From NCBI RefSeq assembly GCF_900103845.1, contig NZ_FNIJ01000020.1:1-64000 (forward strand): a stretch of DNA of 64,000 nucleotides. The letters run 5' to 3'. Below, piece by piece: positions 8,593-17,518 of this stretch. A program made the position numbers and the translations under genes. This DNA is from Pseudomonas jinjuensis. Lineage in GTDB: Bacteria > Pseudomonadota > Gammaproteobacteria > Pseudomonadales > Pseudomonadaceae. Numbering within the stretch: the first letter of the stretch is position 1; each line of letters opens with the position of its first letter. The notes beneath the pieces are model-generated. The model searched no databases, had not been told where the DNA came from, and saw only the letters and a list, made by a program, of their open reading frames with translations.

Positions 8593-9749
8593 GGGCGGGA
8601 CTCCAGGATCAGGGTGGCCAGGCGCTCGCGATGCCAGGCGGGGCTGCCCAGCAGCTGTTCGCTGGCGCGGGCGCGTTTGAAGTAGAGGTGCGGGTCGTAT
8701 TCCCAGGTGAAGCCGACGCCGCCGTGCAGCTGGATGGACTCGCCGGCGCAGCGCATGAAGGCCTCGCTGGCCTCGCTCTTGGCGATCGGCGCGGCCTCGT
8801 CCAGTTCGCCGGCGAGCAGCGCGTCGCCTTCGCCGGCCAGGGCTTCCTGGGCCACGCAGGCGGCGTAGTAGCTGGCCGAGCGGGCGCATTCGATGGCCAG
8901 CATCAGGTCGGCGCAGCGGTGCTTGATCGCCTGGAAGCTGGCGATGCTGCGGCTGAACTGCCGGCGCTCGCCGATGTAGGCCAGGGTCAGGTCCAGGCAT
9001 TGCTGGGCGGCGCCGGTCTGCTCGCAGGCCAGGGCGATGGCGCCGATCTGCAGGACCCTGTCCAGCAATCCGCCGCCGTCGCCCGCCGGATGCAGGCATT
9101 GCGCGGGCGTGACCGCGACGTCGTCCAGCTCGATGCGCGCCAGGCGCCGGGTCTGGTCGAGGGTGGGCAGCGGATGGCGCCGCAGGCCCGGCTGGCTGGC
9201 CGGCACGGCGAACAGCGCGAGGTCGCCGCCGTCCCGCTCGGCGGCGAGGATCAGCAGGCCCGCCGTGGCGCCGTCGAGCACCGCATCGTAGTGGCCGTCG
9301 AGCCGCCAGCCGTTCGCCGCGGCGCGCGCCCTGGGCTGGCGCGCCTGGCGCCAGTCGTTGCGCTGGTGCTGGTAGGCGAGGGTGGCGGTCAGGCCGCCGG
9401 AGGCCAGTTCCGGCAGCCATTGCCCGCGCAACGCCTGGTTGCCGCCCAGCAGCAGGGCCGGGGTGGCCAGGCAGGCGCTGGCCAGGAATGGCGAGCAGAG
9501 CAGGTGCCGGCCCATCTGTTCGAGCAGGATGGCCTGCTCGACGAAGCCCAGGCCGAGGCCGCCGTACTGCTCGGGGATCATCAGCGCCGGCCAGCACAGT
9601 TCTTCGGCGATCCGGCGCCACAGCTCCGGGTCGTAGCCCGCCGGGCTGGCCATGGCGGCGCGGATCGCCGCGGAGTCCGATGTCCTCGACAGGAAGTCGG
9701 CGGCGCTTTGTTGAATCATCAGTTGTTCGTCGTTGAACGCGAAGTCCAT
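8589..9749 (-). CDS. Acyl-CoA dehydrogenase, partner of the FadE30-like enzyme
   Basis: A 386-residue acyl-CoA dehydrogenase with the domain order of the family: N-terminal helices MDFAFNDEQLMIQQSAADFL, PEQYGGLGLGFVEQAILLEQMG, a shorter middle domain, then CEQTGAAQQCLDLTLAYIGERRQFSRSIASFQAIKHR and the C-terminal GGVGFTWEYDPHLYFKRA. It lacks the WCQGYSEPGAGSD segment of its neighbour and so resembles the less canonical subunit of heteromeric steroid acyl-CoA dehydrogenases. GAGGA lies about ten bases before the ATG. Coupling to the next gene supports a two-subunit enzyme, but this is inference. Confidence 0.8.
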   Translation of the reverse strand: MDFAFNDEQLMIQQSAADFLSRTSDSAAIRAAMASPAGYDPELWRRIAEELCWPALMIPEQYGGLGLGFVEQAILLEQMGRHLLCSPFLASACLATPALLLGGNQALRGQWLPELASGGLTATLAYQHQRNDWRQARQPRARAAANGWRLDGHYDAVLDGATAGLLILAAERDGGDLALFAVPASQPGLRRHPLPTLDQTRRLARIELDDVAVTPAQCLHPAGDGGGLLDRVLQIGAIALACEQTGAAQQCLDLTLAYIGERRQFSRSIASFQAIKHRCADLMLAIECARSASYYAACVAQEALAGEGDALLAGELDEAAPIAKSEASEAFMRCAGESIQLHGGVGFTWEYDPHLYFKRARASEQLLGSPAWHRERLATLILESRP

Positions 9750-9845
9750 CTGCGGGTTCCTCAGGCCGACATTTGCGGCCTGAAGTGTGCGGACCGGCGC
9801 GCGCCGGCGAATCCTTAAAAGAGACTAGGACGGCGACCCGGGTCC

Positions 9846-9864
9846 TTAGTCTCAACAGACGATG
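9846..9864 (+). promoter_or_regulatory. Putative regulon element upstream of hsaC
   Basis: TTAGTCTCAACAGACGATG matches the recurring element; GTCT and AGAC form a perfect 4-bp dyad around CAAC. It lies 66 bases before the hsaC start in the 180-base divergent region. A nearby GACTAGGAC at 9826 may be part of control of the opposite genes but does not match the full element. Confidence 0.7.
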
Positions 9865-9929
9865 AAGCCCCTCCGGTGCATTCGCACAATGGCATCCAGT
9901 CATGAGATGACCATTTCAGGAGCAGGGAC

Positions 9930-10823
9930 ATGATCGACATCCGTGGATTGAGTTACTTCGTCGCCCAGGTCGAGAACCTGGGCGACTGGCAGCGCTATGC
10001 CGAAGACGTGCTCGGTATGCCGGTCAGCCCGGCGCCGGGCGGCGGCCTCTACGTGAAGATGGACGAGCGTCCGTTCCGCATGCTGATCGTCGAAGGCAGC
10101 GACAGGCGCTACCTGGCCTCCGGCTGGGAGCTGGCCGGCGAGGCGGCGTATCGCCGGGCGCTGGAGGTGCTCGAAGCCAGGGGCGTGGCCTGGGAGCAGG
10201 GCTCTGCGGCCGACTGCGTCCAGCGCGGCGTGCAGGCGCTGGCGGTGGTCACCGATCCGTCCGGCAACCGCCACGAGTTGTCCTGGGGGCACCGTTCCGA
10301 CTGCCTGCCGTTCGTTTCGCCGCAGGGCGTGCCGCGCTTCGTCACCGGCGACATGGGCCTGGGCCATACCGTGCTGCCGGCGCCGAATTTCGACGCCACC
10401 CTGGCCTTCGCCACCGAGGTGCTGGGCTTCGGCGTCTCCGACATCTTCAACTTCAGCCCGGCCGAGGGCGTTCCGCCGGTGCGCATCTACTTCCTGCACT
10501 GCGGCAACGCGCGCCACCACAGCCTGGCCCTGGCCGAGTACCCGGTGCCCAGCGGCTGCGTGCACGTGATGGTGGAGGTCGAGAACATGACCGAAGTGGG
10601 CCGTGCCCACGACCGCCGCGTCGCCCACGACGTGCCGCTGTCGGCGACCCTCGGCCAGCACCTGAACGACCGCATGACCAGTTTCTACATGCAGACCCCG
10701 TCCGGCTTCGACCTGGAGTACGGCTTCGGCGGCCTGCAACTGGACTGGGAGCAGCACTCGGTCTTCGAATTCACCCGCGTGAGCATCTGGGGGCACGATT
10801 TCTCGGTCGGGCGCCAGCAGTAA
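9930..10823 (+). CDS. hsaC: Extradiol dioxygenase HsaC/TesB
   Basis: A 297-residue type I extradiol dioxygenase, predicted to open the aromatised A ring of 3,4-dihydroxy-9,10-seconandrostatriene-dione (3,4-DHSA) by meta-cleavage. Two vicinal-oxygen-chelate domains are visible. The iron ligands are His146 (GLGHTVLP), His212 (CVHVMVEVE) and Glu263 (GFDLEYGFGG). Second-shell His196/197, His244 and Tyr253 are also conserved. The tail RVSIWGHDFSVG matches HsaC. AGGAG precedes the ATG at the right spacing. It is the first gene of a long operon. The hydroxylase HsaAB that supplies its substrate is not in the window. Confidence 0.92.
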   Translation: MIDIRGLSYFVAQVENLGDWQRYAEDVLGMPVSPAPGGGLYVKMDERPFRMLIVEGSDRRYLASGWELAGEAAYRRALEVLEARGVAWEQGSAADCVQRGVQALAVVTDPSGNRHELSWGHRSDCLPFVSPQGVPRFVTGDMGLGHTVLPAPNFDATLAFATEVLGFGVSDIFNFSPAEGVPPVRIYFLHCGNARHHSLALAEYPVPSGCVHVMVEVENMTEVGRAHDRRVAHDVPLSATLGQHLNDRMTSFYMQTPSGFDLEYGFGGLQLDWEQHSVFEFTRVSIWGHDFSVGRQQ

Positions 10824-10832
10824 GGAGTCAGC

Positions 10833-11711
10833 ATGAACAAGCAGATGACAACCCGGCAGGCGGTCGACCTGCTGCAGGACGGCATGACCGTCGGCTTCGG
10901 CGGCTGGGGGCCGCGGCGCAAACCGATGGCGGTGGTGCGCGAAATCCTCCGCTCGGACGTCAAGGACCTGACCGTGGTCGGCTACGGCGGCCCGGAGATG
11001 GGCATGCTGTGCGCCGCCGGCAAGGTCAGGAAACTGATCTTCGGCTTCGCCACCATGGACGCCATCCCGCTCGAACCCTGGTTCCGCAAGTGCCGCCAGG
11101 AAGGGCGGATCAGGGAACTGATGGAGCTGGACGAAGGCATGTACCAGTGGGGGCTGCGCGCCGCCGGCATGCGCCTGCCGTTCCTGCCGACCCGCTGCGG
11201 CCTGGCCACCGACATCACCCGGCTCAGCCCGGAGATCAGGACCATCACCTCGCCCTACGCCGACGGTGAAGTGCTGCTGGCCATGCCGGCGCTGAACCTG
11301 GACATCTCCTTCCTCCACGTCAACGAAGCAGACCGCCTGGGCAACACCCTGATCACCGGCAACGACGCCTACTTCGACCACCTGATGGCGCGCGCCTCCC
11401 GGCAGTGCGTGGTGTCCTGCGAGCGCATCAGCGAGCGCCTGGAGCTGAGCGCCGAGCAGGCCCGCTTCAACACCTTCGAGCGCTACCTGGTGACCGGCGT
11501 GGTGCACGCGCCCTTCGGCGCCCACCCGACCACCTGCGCACCGGAGTACGGCTGGGACCTGGCGCACATGAAGCGCTACGCCGAATCCGCCGAGGCGGAG
11601 AACGGCTGGGCGGCCTACATGGACGAGTTCGTCTACGTCAGCGAGGCCGACTACCAGACCAAGAATGGCGGCCAGGACCGCCTGTCCACCCTGGCCCAGC
11701 CGGTGTTCTGA
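10833..11711 (+). CDS. ipdA: IpdA, alpha subunit of the steroid ring-C hydrolase (CoA-transferase fold)
   Basis: A 292-residue class I CoA-transferase-fold protein. IpdAB is known to hydrolyse ring C of COCHEA-CoA rather than transfer CoA. Diagnostic matches to IpdA are GFGGWGPRRKPMAVVREILR (residues 21-40), VVGYGGPEMGMLCAAGKV, the DEGM stretch at residues 100-103, LPFLPTRCGLATDI and HAPFGAHPTTCAPEYGWD. TAAGGAGT precedes the ATG, ten bases after hsaC. The C. testosteroni equivalents are ScdL1L2. Confidence 0.93.
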   Translation: MNKQMTTRQAVDLLQDGMTVGFGGWGPRRKPMAVVREILRSDVKDLTVVGYGGPEMGMLCAAGKVRKLIFGFATMDAIPLEPWFRKCRQEGRIRELMELDEGMYQWGLRAAGMRLPFLPTRCGLATDITRLSPEIRTITSPYADGEVLLAMPALNLDISFLHVNEADRLGNTLITGNDAYFDHLMARASRQCVVSCERISERLELSAEQARFNTFERYLVTGVVHAPFGAHPTTCAPEYGWDLAHMKRYAESAEAENGWAAYMDEFVYVSEADYQTKNGGQDRLSTLAQPVF

Positions 11712-11721
11712 GGAGTTGACC

Positions 11722-12519
11722 ATGAGCCTTGCGAAAGACTTTTCCCTTGCCGAGCTGCTGATCGTCGCCGCCAGCGAGGCCTGGCGCGGCAACGGCGAGA
11801 TCCTCGCCTCCGGCCTCGGCATCCTGCCGCGCCTGGGCGCCGGCCTGGCCAAGCTGACCCACAGCCCGGAACTGCTGATGACCGACAGCGAGTGCTTCCT
11901 GGTCGAGGAGCCGGTGCCGGTCGGCCCGCGTGGCGACTACGTGCCGAAGTACTCCGGCTACATGGGCTTCGAGCGGGTCTTCGAGTGCGTCTGGGGTGGC
12001 CGCCGCCACGCCATGATCGGCCCGACCCAGGTCGACCGCTTCGGCCAGACCAACCTGTCCACCGTCGGCCCCGACTACTACCAGCCGAAGATCGCCATGC
12101 TCGGCGTGCGCGGCCTGCCGGGCAACAGCATCAACCACCGCAACTCCTTCTTCATCCCCAACCACTCGCTGCGTTCGCTGGTGCACGAGGTGGACATGGT
12201 GTCCGGCGTGGGCTTCGACCCGGCGCGCTGGGAAAAGGGCATGAACGACTCGCTGATGTCCATCGGCATCGTCCTCACCGACCTCTGCGTCATGGACTTC
12301 AACGGCCCCGGCCGCGCCGCGCAGGTGCTTTCCCTGCACCCGGGCGTGAGCTTCGAGGAAGTGCAGGAGAAGACCGGTTTCCCGCTGCTCAGGGCGGAGG
12401 GCATGGGCGAGACCCCGCACCCGACCGAGGAGCAGCTGGCGCTGATCCGCCGTCTCGACCCGCACGACCTGCGCTCCAGACAACTCAAGGGCAACCCGCC
12501 GGGCATCCGCCAGGCTTGA
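11722..12519 (+). CDS. ipdB: IpdB, beta subunit of the steroid ring-C hydrolase
   Basis: A 265-residue partner of IpdA with the beta-subunit pattern: MTDSECFLVEEPVPVG, GYMGFERVFECVWGGRRHAM, GPTQVDRFGQTNLSTVG, GVRGLPGNSINHRNSFF and VLSLHPGVSFEEVQEKTGF, all in the order seen in mycobacterial IpdB. I start at the ATG at 11722, preceded by GAGGAG, rather than at an in-frame ATG at 11665 inside ipdA. Ten bases separate it from ipdA, which supports stoichiometric expression. Confidence 0.93.
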   Translation: MSLAKDFSLAELLIVAASEAWRGNGEILASGLGILPRLGAGLAKLTHSPELLMTDSECFLVEEPVPVGPRGDYVPKYSGYMGFERVFECVWGGRRHAMIGPTQVDRFGQTNLSTVGPDYYQPKIAMLGVRGLPGNSINHRNSFFIPNHSLRSLVHEVDMVSGVGFDPARWEKGMNDSLMSIGIVLTDLCVMDFNGPGRAAQVLSLHPGVSFEEVQEKTGFPLLRAEGMGETPHPTEEQLALIRRLDPHDLRSRQLKGNPPGIRQA

Positions 12520-12532
12520 TGGGGACGTGGCA

Positions 12533-13426
12533 ATGAGCGAATTCATCGAACGCCAGGACAACAGCGTCTACGAGACCGATACCCCGGTGAAGTACAGCGT
12601 GGCGGACGGCATCGCCACCGTCACCATGAGCCGCACCGGGTTCAACAACGCGCAGAATTCGCAGATGACCTATGCGCTGGACGCGGCCTTCAAGCGCGCC
12701 ATCGCCGACGATGCGGTGAAGGTCATCGTCCTGCGTGGCGACGGCAAGCACTTCTCCGCCGGCCACGACATCGGCACGCCGGGGCGGGACATCAACAGGG
12801 AATTCGAGCGCGCGCACCTGCTCTGGGACCACACCAACAAGCCCGGTGGCGAGTTCCTCTACGTGCGCGAGCAGGAGGTCTACCTGGGCATGTGCCGGCG
12901 CTGGCGCGACATGCCCAAGCCGACCATCGCCATGGTCCAGGGCGCCTGCATCGCCGGCGGCCTGATGCTGGCCTGGGTCTGCGACCTGATCGTCGCCAGC
13001 GACGACGCCTTCTTCCAGGACCCGGTGGTGCGCATGGGCATCCCGGGGGTGGAGTACTTCGCCCATCCCTACGAGATGAATCCGCGCATCGCCAAGGAAT
13101 TCCTCATGTGCGGCGAGCGCATGCCGGCGTCCCGCGCCTACGAGGTCGGCATGGTCAACCGCGTGGTGCCGCGCAAGGAACTGGAGGCGGCCACCTATGC
13201 GCTGGCGGAGAAGATCGGCAAGCAGCCGCGCATGGGCCTGGCGCTGACCAAGCAGGCGATCAACCACGTCGAGGACCTGGCCGGCAAGCGCACGGCGATG
13301 GATGCGGTATTCGCCTGGCACCACTTCGCCCATGCCCACAACGAGCTGCTCTCCGGCGACAAGCTCGGCGGCTACGACGCCAGGGCCATGGCCGCGGCCA
13401 ACAAGCAGTCGGCGGGAGAAGCCTGA
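12533..13426 (+). CDS. Enoyl-CoA hydratase/isomerase family protein
   Basis: A 297-residue crotonase. It shows the oxyanion-hole strands VLRGDGKHFSAGHDIGTPGRD and VQGACIAGGLMLAWVCDLIVA, then DDAFFQDPVVRMGIPGVEYF. Length and insertions differ from EchA20, which is encoded two genes downstream. The type is often found in steroid clusters, but I cannot assign the substrate; a hydratase or hydrolase step on a ring-C/D-derived CoA ester is likely. An in-frame GTG at 12527 is possible, but the ATG at 12533 has GGGG at better spacing. Its stop overlaps the start of ipdC. Confidence 0.82.
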   Translation: MSEFIERQDNSVYETDTPVKYSVADGIATVTMSRTGFNNAQNSQMTYALDAAFKRAIADDAVKVIVLRGDGKHFSAGHDIGTPGRDINREFERAHLLWDHTNKPGGEFLYVREQEVYLGMCRRWRDMPKPTIAMVQGACIAGGLMLAWVCDLIVASDDAFFQDPVVRMGIPGVEYFAHPYEMNPRIAKEFLMCGERMPASRAYEVGMVNRVVPRKELEAATYALAEKIGKQPRMGLALTKQAINHVEDLAGKRTAMDAVFAWHHFAHAHNELLSGDKLGGYDARAMAAANKQSAGEA

Positions 13427-14529
13427 TGTCCGCCTGGCTGGAAACAGAACTGACCCGCCGGCTGGGTTGCCGCTACCCGGTGGTGCAGACCGCCATGGGC
13501 TGGGTCGCCGACGCCAACCTGGTGATCGGCACCACCCGCGCCGGCGGCTTCGGCTTCCTCGCCGCGGCCACCCTGAACAGCGCGCAGACCCGCAGCGAGA
13601 TCGAGCGGATCATCGCCGCCACCGGCAGCCGCAACTTCGGCCTGAACTTCCACATGTTCCAGGAGAACGCCGCCGACTGCGTGGACATGGCCATCGACTA
13701 CGGCCTCAAGGCGGTCAGCTACGGCCGTGGCCCGGATGCCGGGACCGTGCGGCGCTTCAAGGACGCCGGCGTGCTGTGCATCCCCACCGTCGGCGCGGCC
13801 AAGCACGCGATCAAGGCGGTGCAGATGGGCGCCGACATGATCACCATCCAGGGCGGCGAGGGCGGCGGCCACACCGGCGGCGTGCCCAGCTCGATCCTGC
13901 TGCCGCAGGTGCTGGACGCGGTGGACGTGCCGGTGATCGCCGCCGGCGGCTTTTCCACCGGCCGTGGCCTGGCCTCGGCGCTGGCCGCCGGCGCCTGCGG
14001 CATCGCCATGGGCACGCGCTTCCTGATGAGCCAGGAGTCGCCGACCCCGGCCGCCACCCTGGCGCGCTACCTGCAGGTCCAGGACCCGCAGCGGATCCGC
14101 GTGACCCTGGCGGTGGACGGCATGCGCCACCGCATGATCGAGAACGCCTTCATCGATCGCCTGGAGAGGGCCGGCGGCCTGGGCCGCCTGCTGATCGCCC
14201 TGCGCAGCGCCTGGAGCTGGAAGCGGCAGACCGGCATGAGCGGCGCGCACATGCTCGGCATCCTGCTCAAGGTGCTCAGGGAGGAACCCGAGGCCCTGTC
14301 GCAGACCCTGATGGCCTCGAACCAGCCGGTGCTGCTGCAGAAGTCCATGCAGGACGGCCTGCCGGACGAGGGCATCCTGCCGTCCGGCCAGGTGGCCGCC
14401 GCCATCGGCGAGCTGGCCAGCTGCGAAACCATCATCAGCCAGATCGTCGAGCAGGCCGAGGCCTGCCTCGCCGAGCTCTATCAACGCAACCTTCAGCCCG
14501 TGGCTGAGCCTTGCAGGAGTGCCACATGA
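13426..14529 (+). CDS. ipdC: IpdC, flavin-dependent oxidoreductase of the nitronate monooxygenase fold
   Basis: A 367-residue FMN TIM-barrel protein matching IpdC, which works with IpdF on the hydroxylated HIC-CoA intermediate before ring D is opened. Visible are CRYPVVQTAMGWVADANLV, the glycine-rich IQGGEGGGHTGGVPSS flavin/phosphate loop, PVIAAGGFSTGRGLASALAAGACG, MGTRFLMSQESPTP and VTLAVDGMRHRMIENAF. The C-terminal ASNQPVLLQKSMQDGLPDEG also follows IpdC. The start overlaps the preceding stop (TGATG) and its own stop overlaps echA20 (ATGA), so translation is coupled throughout. Confidence 0.9.
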   Translation: MSAWLETELTRRLGCRYPVVQTAMGWVADANLVIGTTRAGGFGFLAAATLNSAQTRSEIERIIAATGSRNFGLNFHMFQENAADCVDMAIDYGLKAVSYGRGPDAGTVRRFKDAGVLCIPTVGAAKHAIKAVQMGADMITIQGGEGGGHTGGVPSSILLPQVLDAVDVPVIAAGGFSTGRGLASALAAGACGIAMGTRFLMSQESPTPAATLARYLQVQDPQRIRVTLAVDGMRHRMIENAFIDRLERAGGLGRLLIALRSAWSWKRQTGMSGAHMLGILLKVLREEPEALSQTLMASNQPVLLQKSMQDGLPDEGILPSGQVAAAIGELASCETIISQIVEQAEACLAELYQRNLQPVAEPCRSAT

Positions 14530-15278
14530 GCAGCGCATTCACCACCCAGGCCGACAATGGCATCGTCGAACTCGTGATCGACAAGGCGCCGGTCAACGCC
14601 CTCGACAGCGTCGAGTGGCAGGCCCTGGCCGACCGCATCAACGCCCTGGGCGCCGATCCGCAGACGCGGGTCATCGTCATCCGCGCCGAGGGTCGCGGCT
14701 TCTGCGCCGGCGTCGATATCAAGGAGCTGGACCAGCATCCGCAGCGCATCGTCGCGGTCAACCGCGGCAACTACGAAACCTTCAAGGCCGTGCATCGTTG
14801 CCCGGTGCCGGTGATCGTCGCGGTGCACGGCTTCGTGCTCGGCGGCGGCATCGGCATCACCGGCGCGGCCGACATCGTCGTCGCCGCGGAGTGCGCGACC
14901 TTCGCCCTGCCGGAAGTGGACCGTGGCGCCATGGGCGGCGGCGCCCACCTGCAGCGCCTGTTCCCGGTGCAGAAGGTGCGCTACCTGTTCTTCACCGGCG
15001 CCAGCATCGGCGCCCGCGAAGCCGAGAAGTACGGCTTCATCGAGCGCGTGGTGGCCCGGGAAGCGCTGCGCGAAACCGCCCTGGAGATCGCCGCCAGAAT
15101 CGCCGCCAAGAGCCCGTCGATGATCCGCATCGCCAAGGAGGCGCTCAACGGCATCGAGGACGGCAACCTGGAAGACAAGTACCGCTGGGAGCAGGGCTTC
15201 ACCTTGCAGGCCTACACCAGCCCGGATTCGGCGGAAACCCGCCGTGCCTTCGTCGAAAAACGCGACGCGAAGTTCTGA
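14526..15278 (+). CDS. echA20: EchA20-like steroid ring-D hydrolase (crotonase family)
   Basis: A 250-residue crotonase that matches EchA20, known to hydrolyse ring D of HIEC-CoA. Matches include VIRAEGRGFCAGVDIKEL, AVHGFVLGGGIGITGAADIVVA, FALPEVDRGAMGGGAHLQRL and, at the C-terminus, AKEALNGIEDGNLEDKYRWE with QGFTLQAY. I start at 14526 with AGGAG eleven bases upstream; an earlier in-frame ATG at 14511 lies inside ipdC and has no better site. Position next to ipdC and ipdAB agrees with its place in the pathway. Confidence 0.9.
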   Translation: MSSAFTTQADNGIVELVIDKAPVNALDSVEWQALADRINALGADPQTRVIVIRAEGRGFCAGVDIKELDQHPQRIVAVNRGNYETFKAVHRCPVPVIVAVHGFVLGGGIGITGAADIVVAAECATFALPEVDRGAMGGGAHLQRLFPVQKVRYLFFTGASIGAREAEKYGFIERVVAREALRETALEIAARIAAKSPSMIRIAKEALNGIEDGNLEDKYRWEQGFTLQAYTSPDSAETRRAFVEKRDAKF

Positions 15279-15287
15279 GGGCCCGCC

Positions 15288-16454
15288 ATGGAACTGACCT
15301 ATACCCCGAAGCAGCAAGCCTTCCGCCAGGAAGTGCGCGCCTGGCTGGCCGCCAACCTGCCCAGGGAACCGCTGGCCAGCTACGACACCCGTGAAGGCTT
15401 CGAGCAGCACCGCGCCTGGGAGCGCAAGCTGTTCGAGGCCCGCTACTCCATGGTCATGTGGCCGGAGCACCTCGGCGGGCGCGGCTGCGACCTGATCGAG
15501 TGGCTGATCTTCGAGGAGGAGTATTACGGCGCCGGTGCGCCCATGCGGGTCAACCAGAACGGCCAGTACCTGCTCGGCCCGACCCTGATGGAGTTCGGCA
15601 GCGAGGAACAGAAGCGCCACTTCCTGCCGCGCACCTCCTCCAGCGAAATCATGTGGGCGCAGGCCTGGTCCGAGCCGAACGCCGGTTCCGACATGGCCGC
15701 CATCAGCTCCCGGGCGATCCGCGACGGCGACCATTACGTGCTCAACGGCCAGAAGACCTGGTCGACCCGCGCCAGCTTCGCCGACATGGCCTTCGGCCTG
15801 TTCCGTTCCGATCCCGCCTCCAGCCGCCACCACGGCCTGAGCTTCCTGATGGTGCCGCTGGACGCGCCGGGCGTGACCATCCGCCCGATCAAGGCGCTGA
15901 ACGGCAAGGACGCCTTCGCCGAGATCTTCTTCGACGACGTGCGCGTGCCGGCGGCCAATCTCATCGGCGCCGAAGGCCAGGGCTGGCACGTGGCGATGGC
16001 CACCGCCGGCTTCGAGCGCGGCCTGCTGCTGCGCTCGCCGGCGCGCTTCCAGGCCAGCGCGAAGCGCCTGGTGCAGCTGTACAAGGACAACCAGGCCAGC
16101 GCCGACCGCGACCCGGGCATCCGCGAGGCGGTAAGCCGCGCCTGGATGGGCGCCGAAGCCTACTGCCTGGGCGCCTACCACACCGTCGGCAGGCTCGGCC
16201 GCGGCGAGAAGATCGGCGCCGAGTCGAGCACCAACAAGCTGGTCTGGTCCGAGCTGGACCTGCTGATCAACGAAACCGCCATGCGCATCCTCGGCGCCCG
16301 CAGCGAATTGCTGGCCGACGCGCCGCTGCTGGACGCCAGCGAAAGCGGTTGGCTGGAAGGCTTCCTCTTCGCCCAGGCCGGACCGATCTACGCCGGCACC
16401 AACGAAATCCAGCGCAACATCATCGCCGAGCGCATGCTCGGCCTGCCGAAGTGA
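15288..16454 (+). CDS. Acyl-CoA dehydrogenase (FadE31-33 type)
   Basis: A 388-residue acyl-CoA dehydrogenase with MWPEHLGGRGCDLIEWLIFE, the flavin/substrate region WAQAWSEPNAGSDMAAI, LNGQKTWSTRASFADMAFG, GFERGLLLRSP and YAGTNEIQRNIIAERMLGLP. It is paired with the next gene. Position between echA20 and fadA6 suggests action on MOODA-CoA-level intermediates after ring C has been opened, the step assigned to FadE32 in mycobacteria. Which FadE it matches best needs a tree. The ATG lies nine bases after the previous stop. Confidence 0.82.
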   Translation: MELTYTPKQQAFRQEVRAWLAANLPREPLASYDTREGFEQHRAWERKLFEARYSMVMWPEHLGGRGCDLIEWLIFEEEYYGAGAPMRVNQNGQYLLGPTLMEFGSEEQKRHFLPRTSSSEIMWAQAWSEPNAGSDMAAISSRAIRDGDHYVLNGQKTWSTRASFADMAFGLFRSDPASSRHHGLSFLMVPLDAPGVTIRPIKALNGKDAFAEIFFDDVRVPAANLIGAEGQGWHVAMATAGFERGLLLRSPARFQASAKRLVQLYKDNQASADRDPGIREAVSRAWMGAEAYCLGAYHTVGRLGRGEKIGAESSTNKLVWSELDLLINETAMRILGARSELLADAPLLDASESGWLEGFLFAQAGPIYAGTNEIQRNIIAERMLGLPK

Positions 16455-16464
16455 GGGGCGGGCG

Positions 16465-17514
16465 ATGAACTTCACCTTTACCGAAGATCAACTGGCGTTC
16501 CGCGAGGCCATCAGCCGGTTCCTGATGACCGAGGCGGCCCCGGAGCTGCTGCGAGACATCTGGGAAACCGATGCCGGCCGTTCCCCCGACCTGCGCGGCA
16601 AGATCGCCGAGCAGGGCCTGACCGCGCTGTCCGTGCCGGAAAGCTGCGGCGGCCTGGGCATGGACGACATCACCTGGGCGCTGATGACCCAGGAGCTGGG
16701 CTACTACGCGATTCCCGACTCCCTGGCCGACACCGCCTACGTCGCCGGCGGCCTGCTCGCCGCGCTGCCGCAGAGCGAGCAGCGCGACCAGTGGCTGGCG
16801 CGGATCGCCGACGGCAGCATCCGCATTGCCGTCGGCCACCCGGTCAACCCCTGCGTCGCCGACGCCAAGCTGGCCGACCTGCTGCTGCTGGCCCACGGCG
16901 ACGAAGTGCACGCCGTGCCGCGCGCCGAGGTCGACGTGATCGGCAACCCGAGCATCGATGCCTCGCGGCGCCTCTACCAGGTGAGCTGGAACCCCGGCGC
17001 CGCGACCCGCATCGCGGATGCCGGGACGGGGCGCGCGCTCTGGGCGCAGACCCTGAATCGCGGCGCCCTGTCGGTGGCCGGCCAGTCCCTCGGCCTGGCC
17101 CAGCGCATGCTCGACCTGTCGGTGGACTACGTGGTCCAGCGCAAGCAGTTCGGCAAGCAGATCGGCAGCTTCCAGGCGGTCAAGCACCACCTGGCCGACG
17201 TCGCCACCCAGATCGAATTCGCCAAGCCGGTGCTCTATCGCGCCGCCCACGCCCTGGCCAGGGGCGAGGCCCAGGCCGATGCGCGCATCTCCCATGCCCG
17301 CCTGGCCTGCGGCGAAGCCGGCTGGCTGGCGGCCCGCCACGGCATCCAGGTGCATGGCGCCATGGGGTACACCTGGGAGGTGGACCTGCAGATGTTCATG
17401 AAGCGCACCTGGTCGCTGGACAACGCCTGGGGCGACCGCGCCCTGCACAAATCCCGCGTCGCGGATCACCTGCTGAACGCCGCGCTCGAGCCGGGCCACA
17501 CCTTCGAGGACTGA
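16465..17514 (+). CDS. Acyl-CoA dehydrogenase, second subunit (FadE31-33 type)
   Basis: A 349-residue acyl-CoA dehydrogenase of the shorter subunit type: MNFTFTEDQLAFREAISRFL, PESCGGLGMDDITWALMTQELG, a reduced beta domain, then LSVAGQSLGLAQRMLDLSVDYV and RKQFGKQIGSFQAVKHHLAD, ending GAMGYTWEVDLQMFMKRTW. It lacks the GxGSD loop of its neighbour, as in heteromeric steroid acyl-CoA dehydrogenases, so a complex with the preceding gene product is likely. GAGGGG lies before the ATG. Confidence 0.8.
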   Translation: MNFTFTEDQLAFREAISRFLMTEAAPELLRDIWETDAGRSPDLRGKIAEQGLTALSVPESCGGLGMDDITWALMTQELGYYAIPDSLADTAYVAGGLLAALPQSEQRDQWLARIADGSIRIAVGHPVNPCVADAKLADLLLLAHGDEVHAVPRAEVDVIGNPSIDASRRLYQVSWNPGAATRIADAGTGRALWAQTLNRGALSVAGQSLGLAQRMLDLSVDYVVQRKQFGKQIGSFQAVKHHLADVATQIEFAKPVLYRAAHALARGEAQADARISHARLACGEAGWLAARHGIQVHGAMGYTWEVDLQMFMKRTWSLDNAWGDRALHKSRVADHLLNAALEPGHTFED

Positions 17515-17518
17515 CGCC

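Noticed and set aside
10833-12519. A two-subunit 3-oxoacid CoA-transferase for ketone-body or beta-ketoadipate metabolism
   Set aside because: The sequence blocks match IpdA and IpdB specifically, and the neighbours are the other Ipd/EchA20 genes. The class I transferase signature with its catalytic Glu in the beta subunit is not evident.
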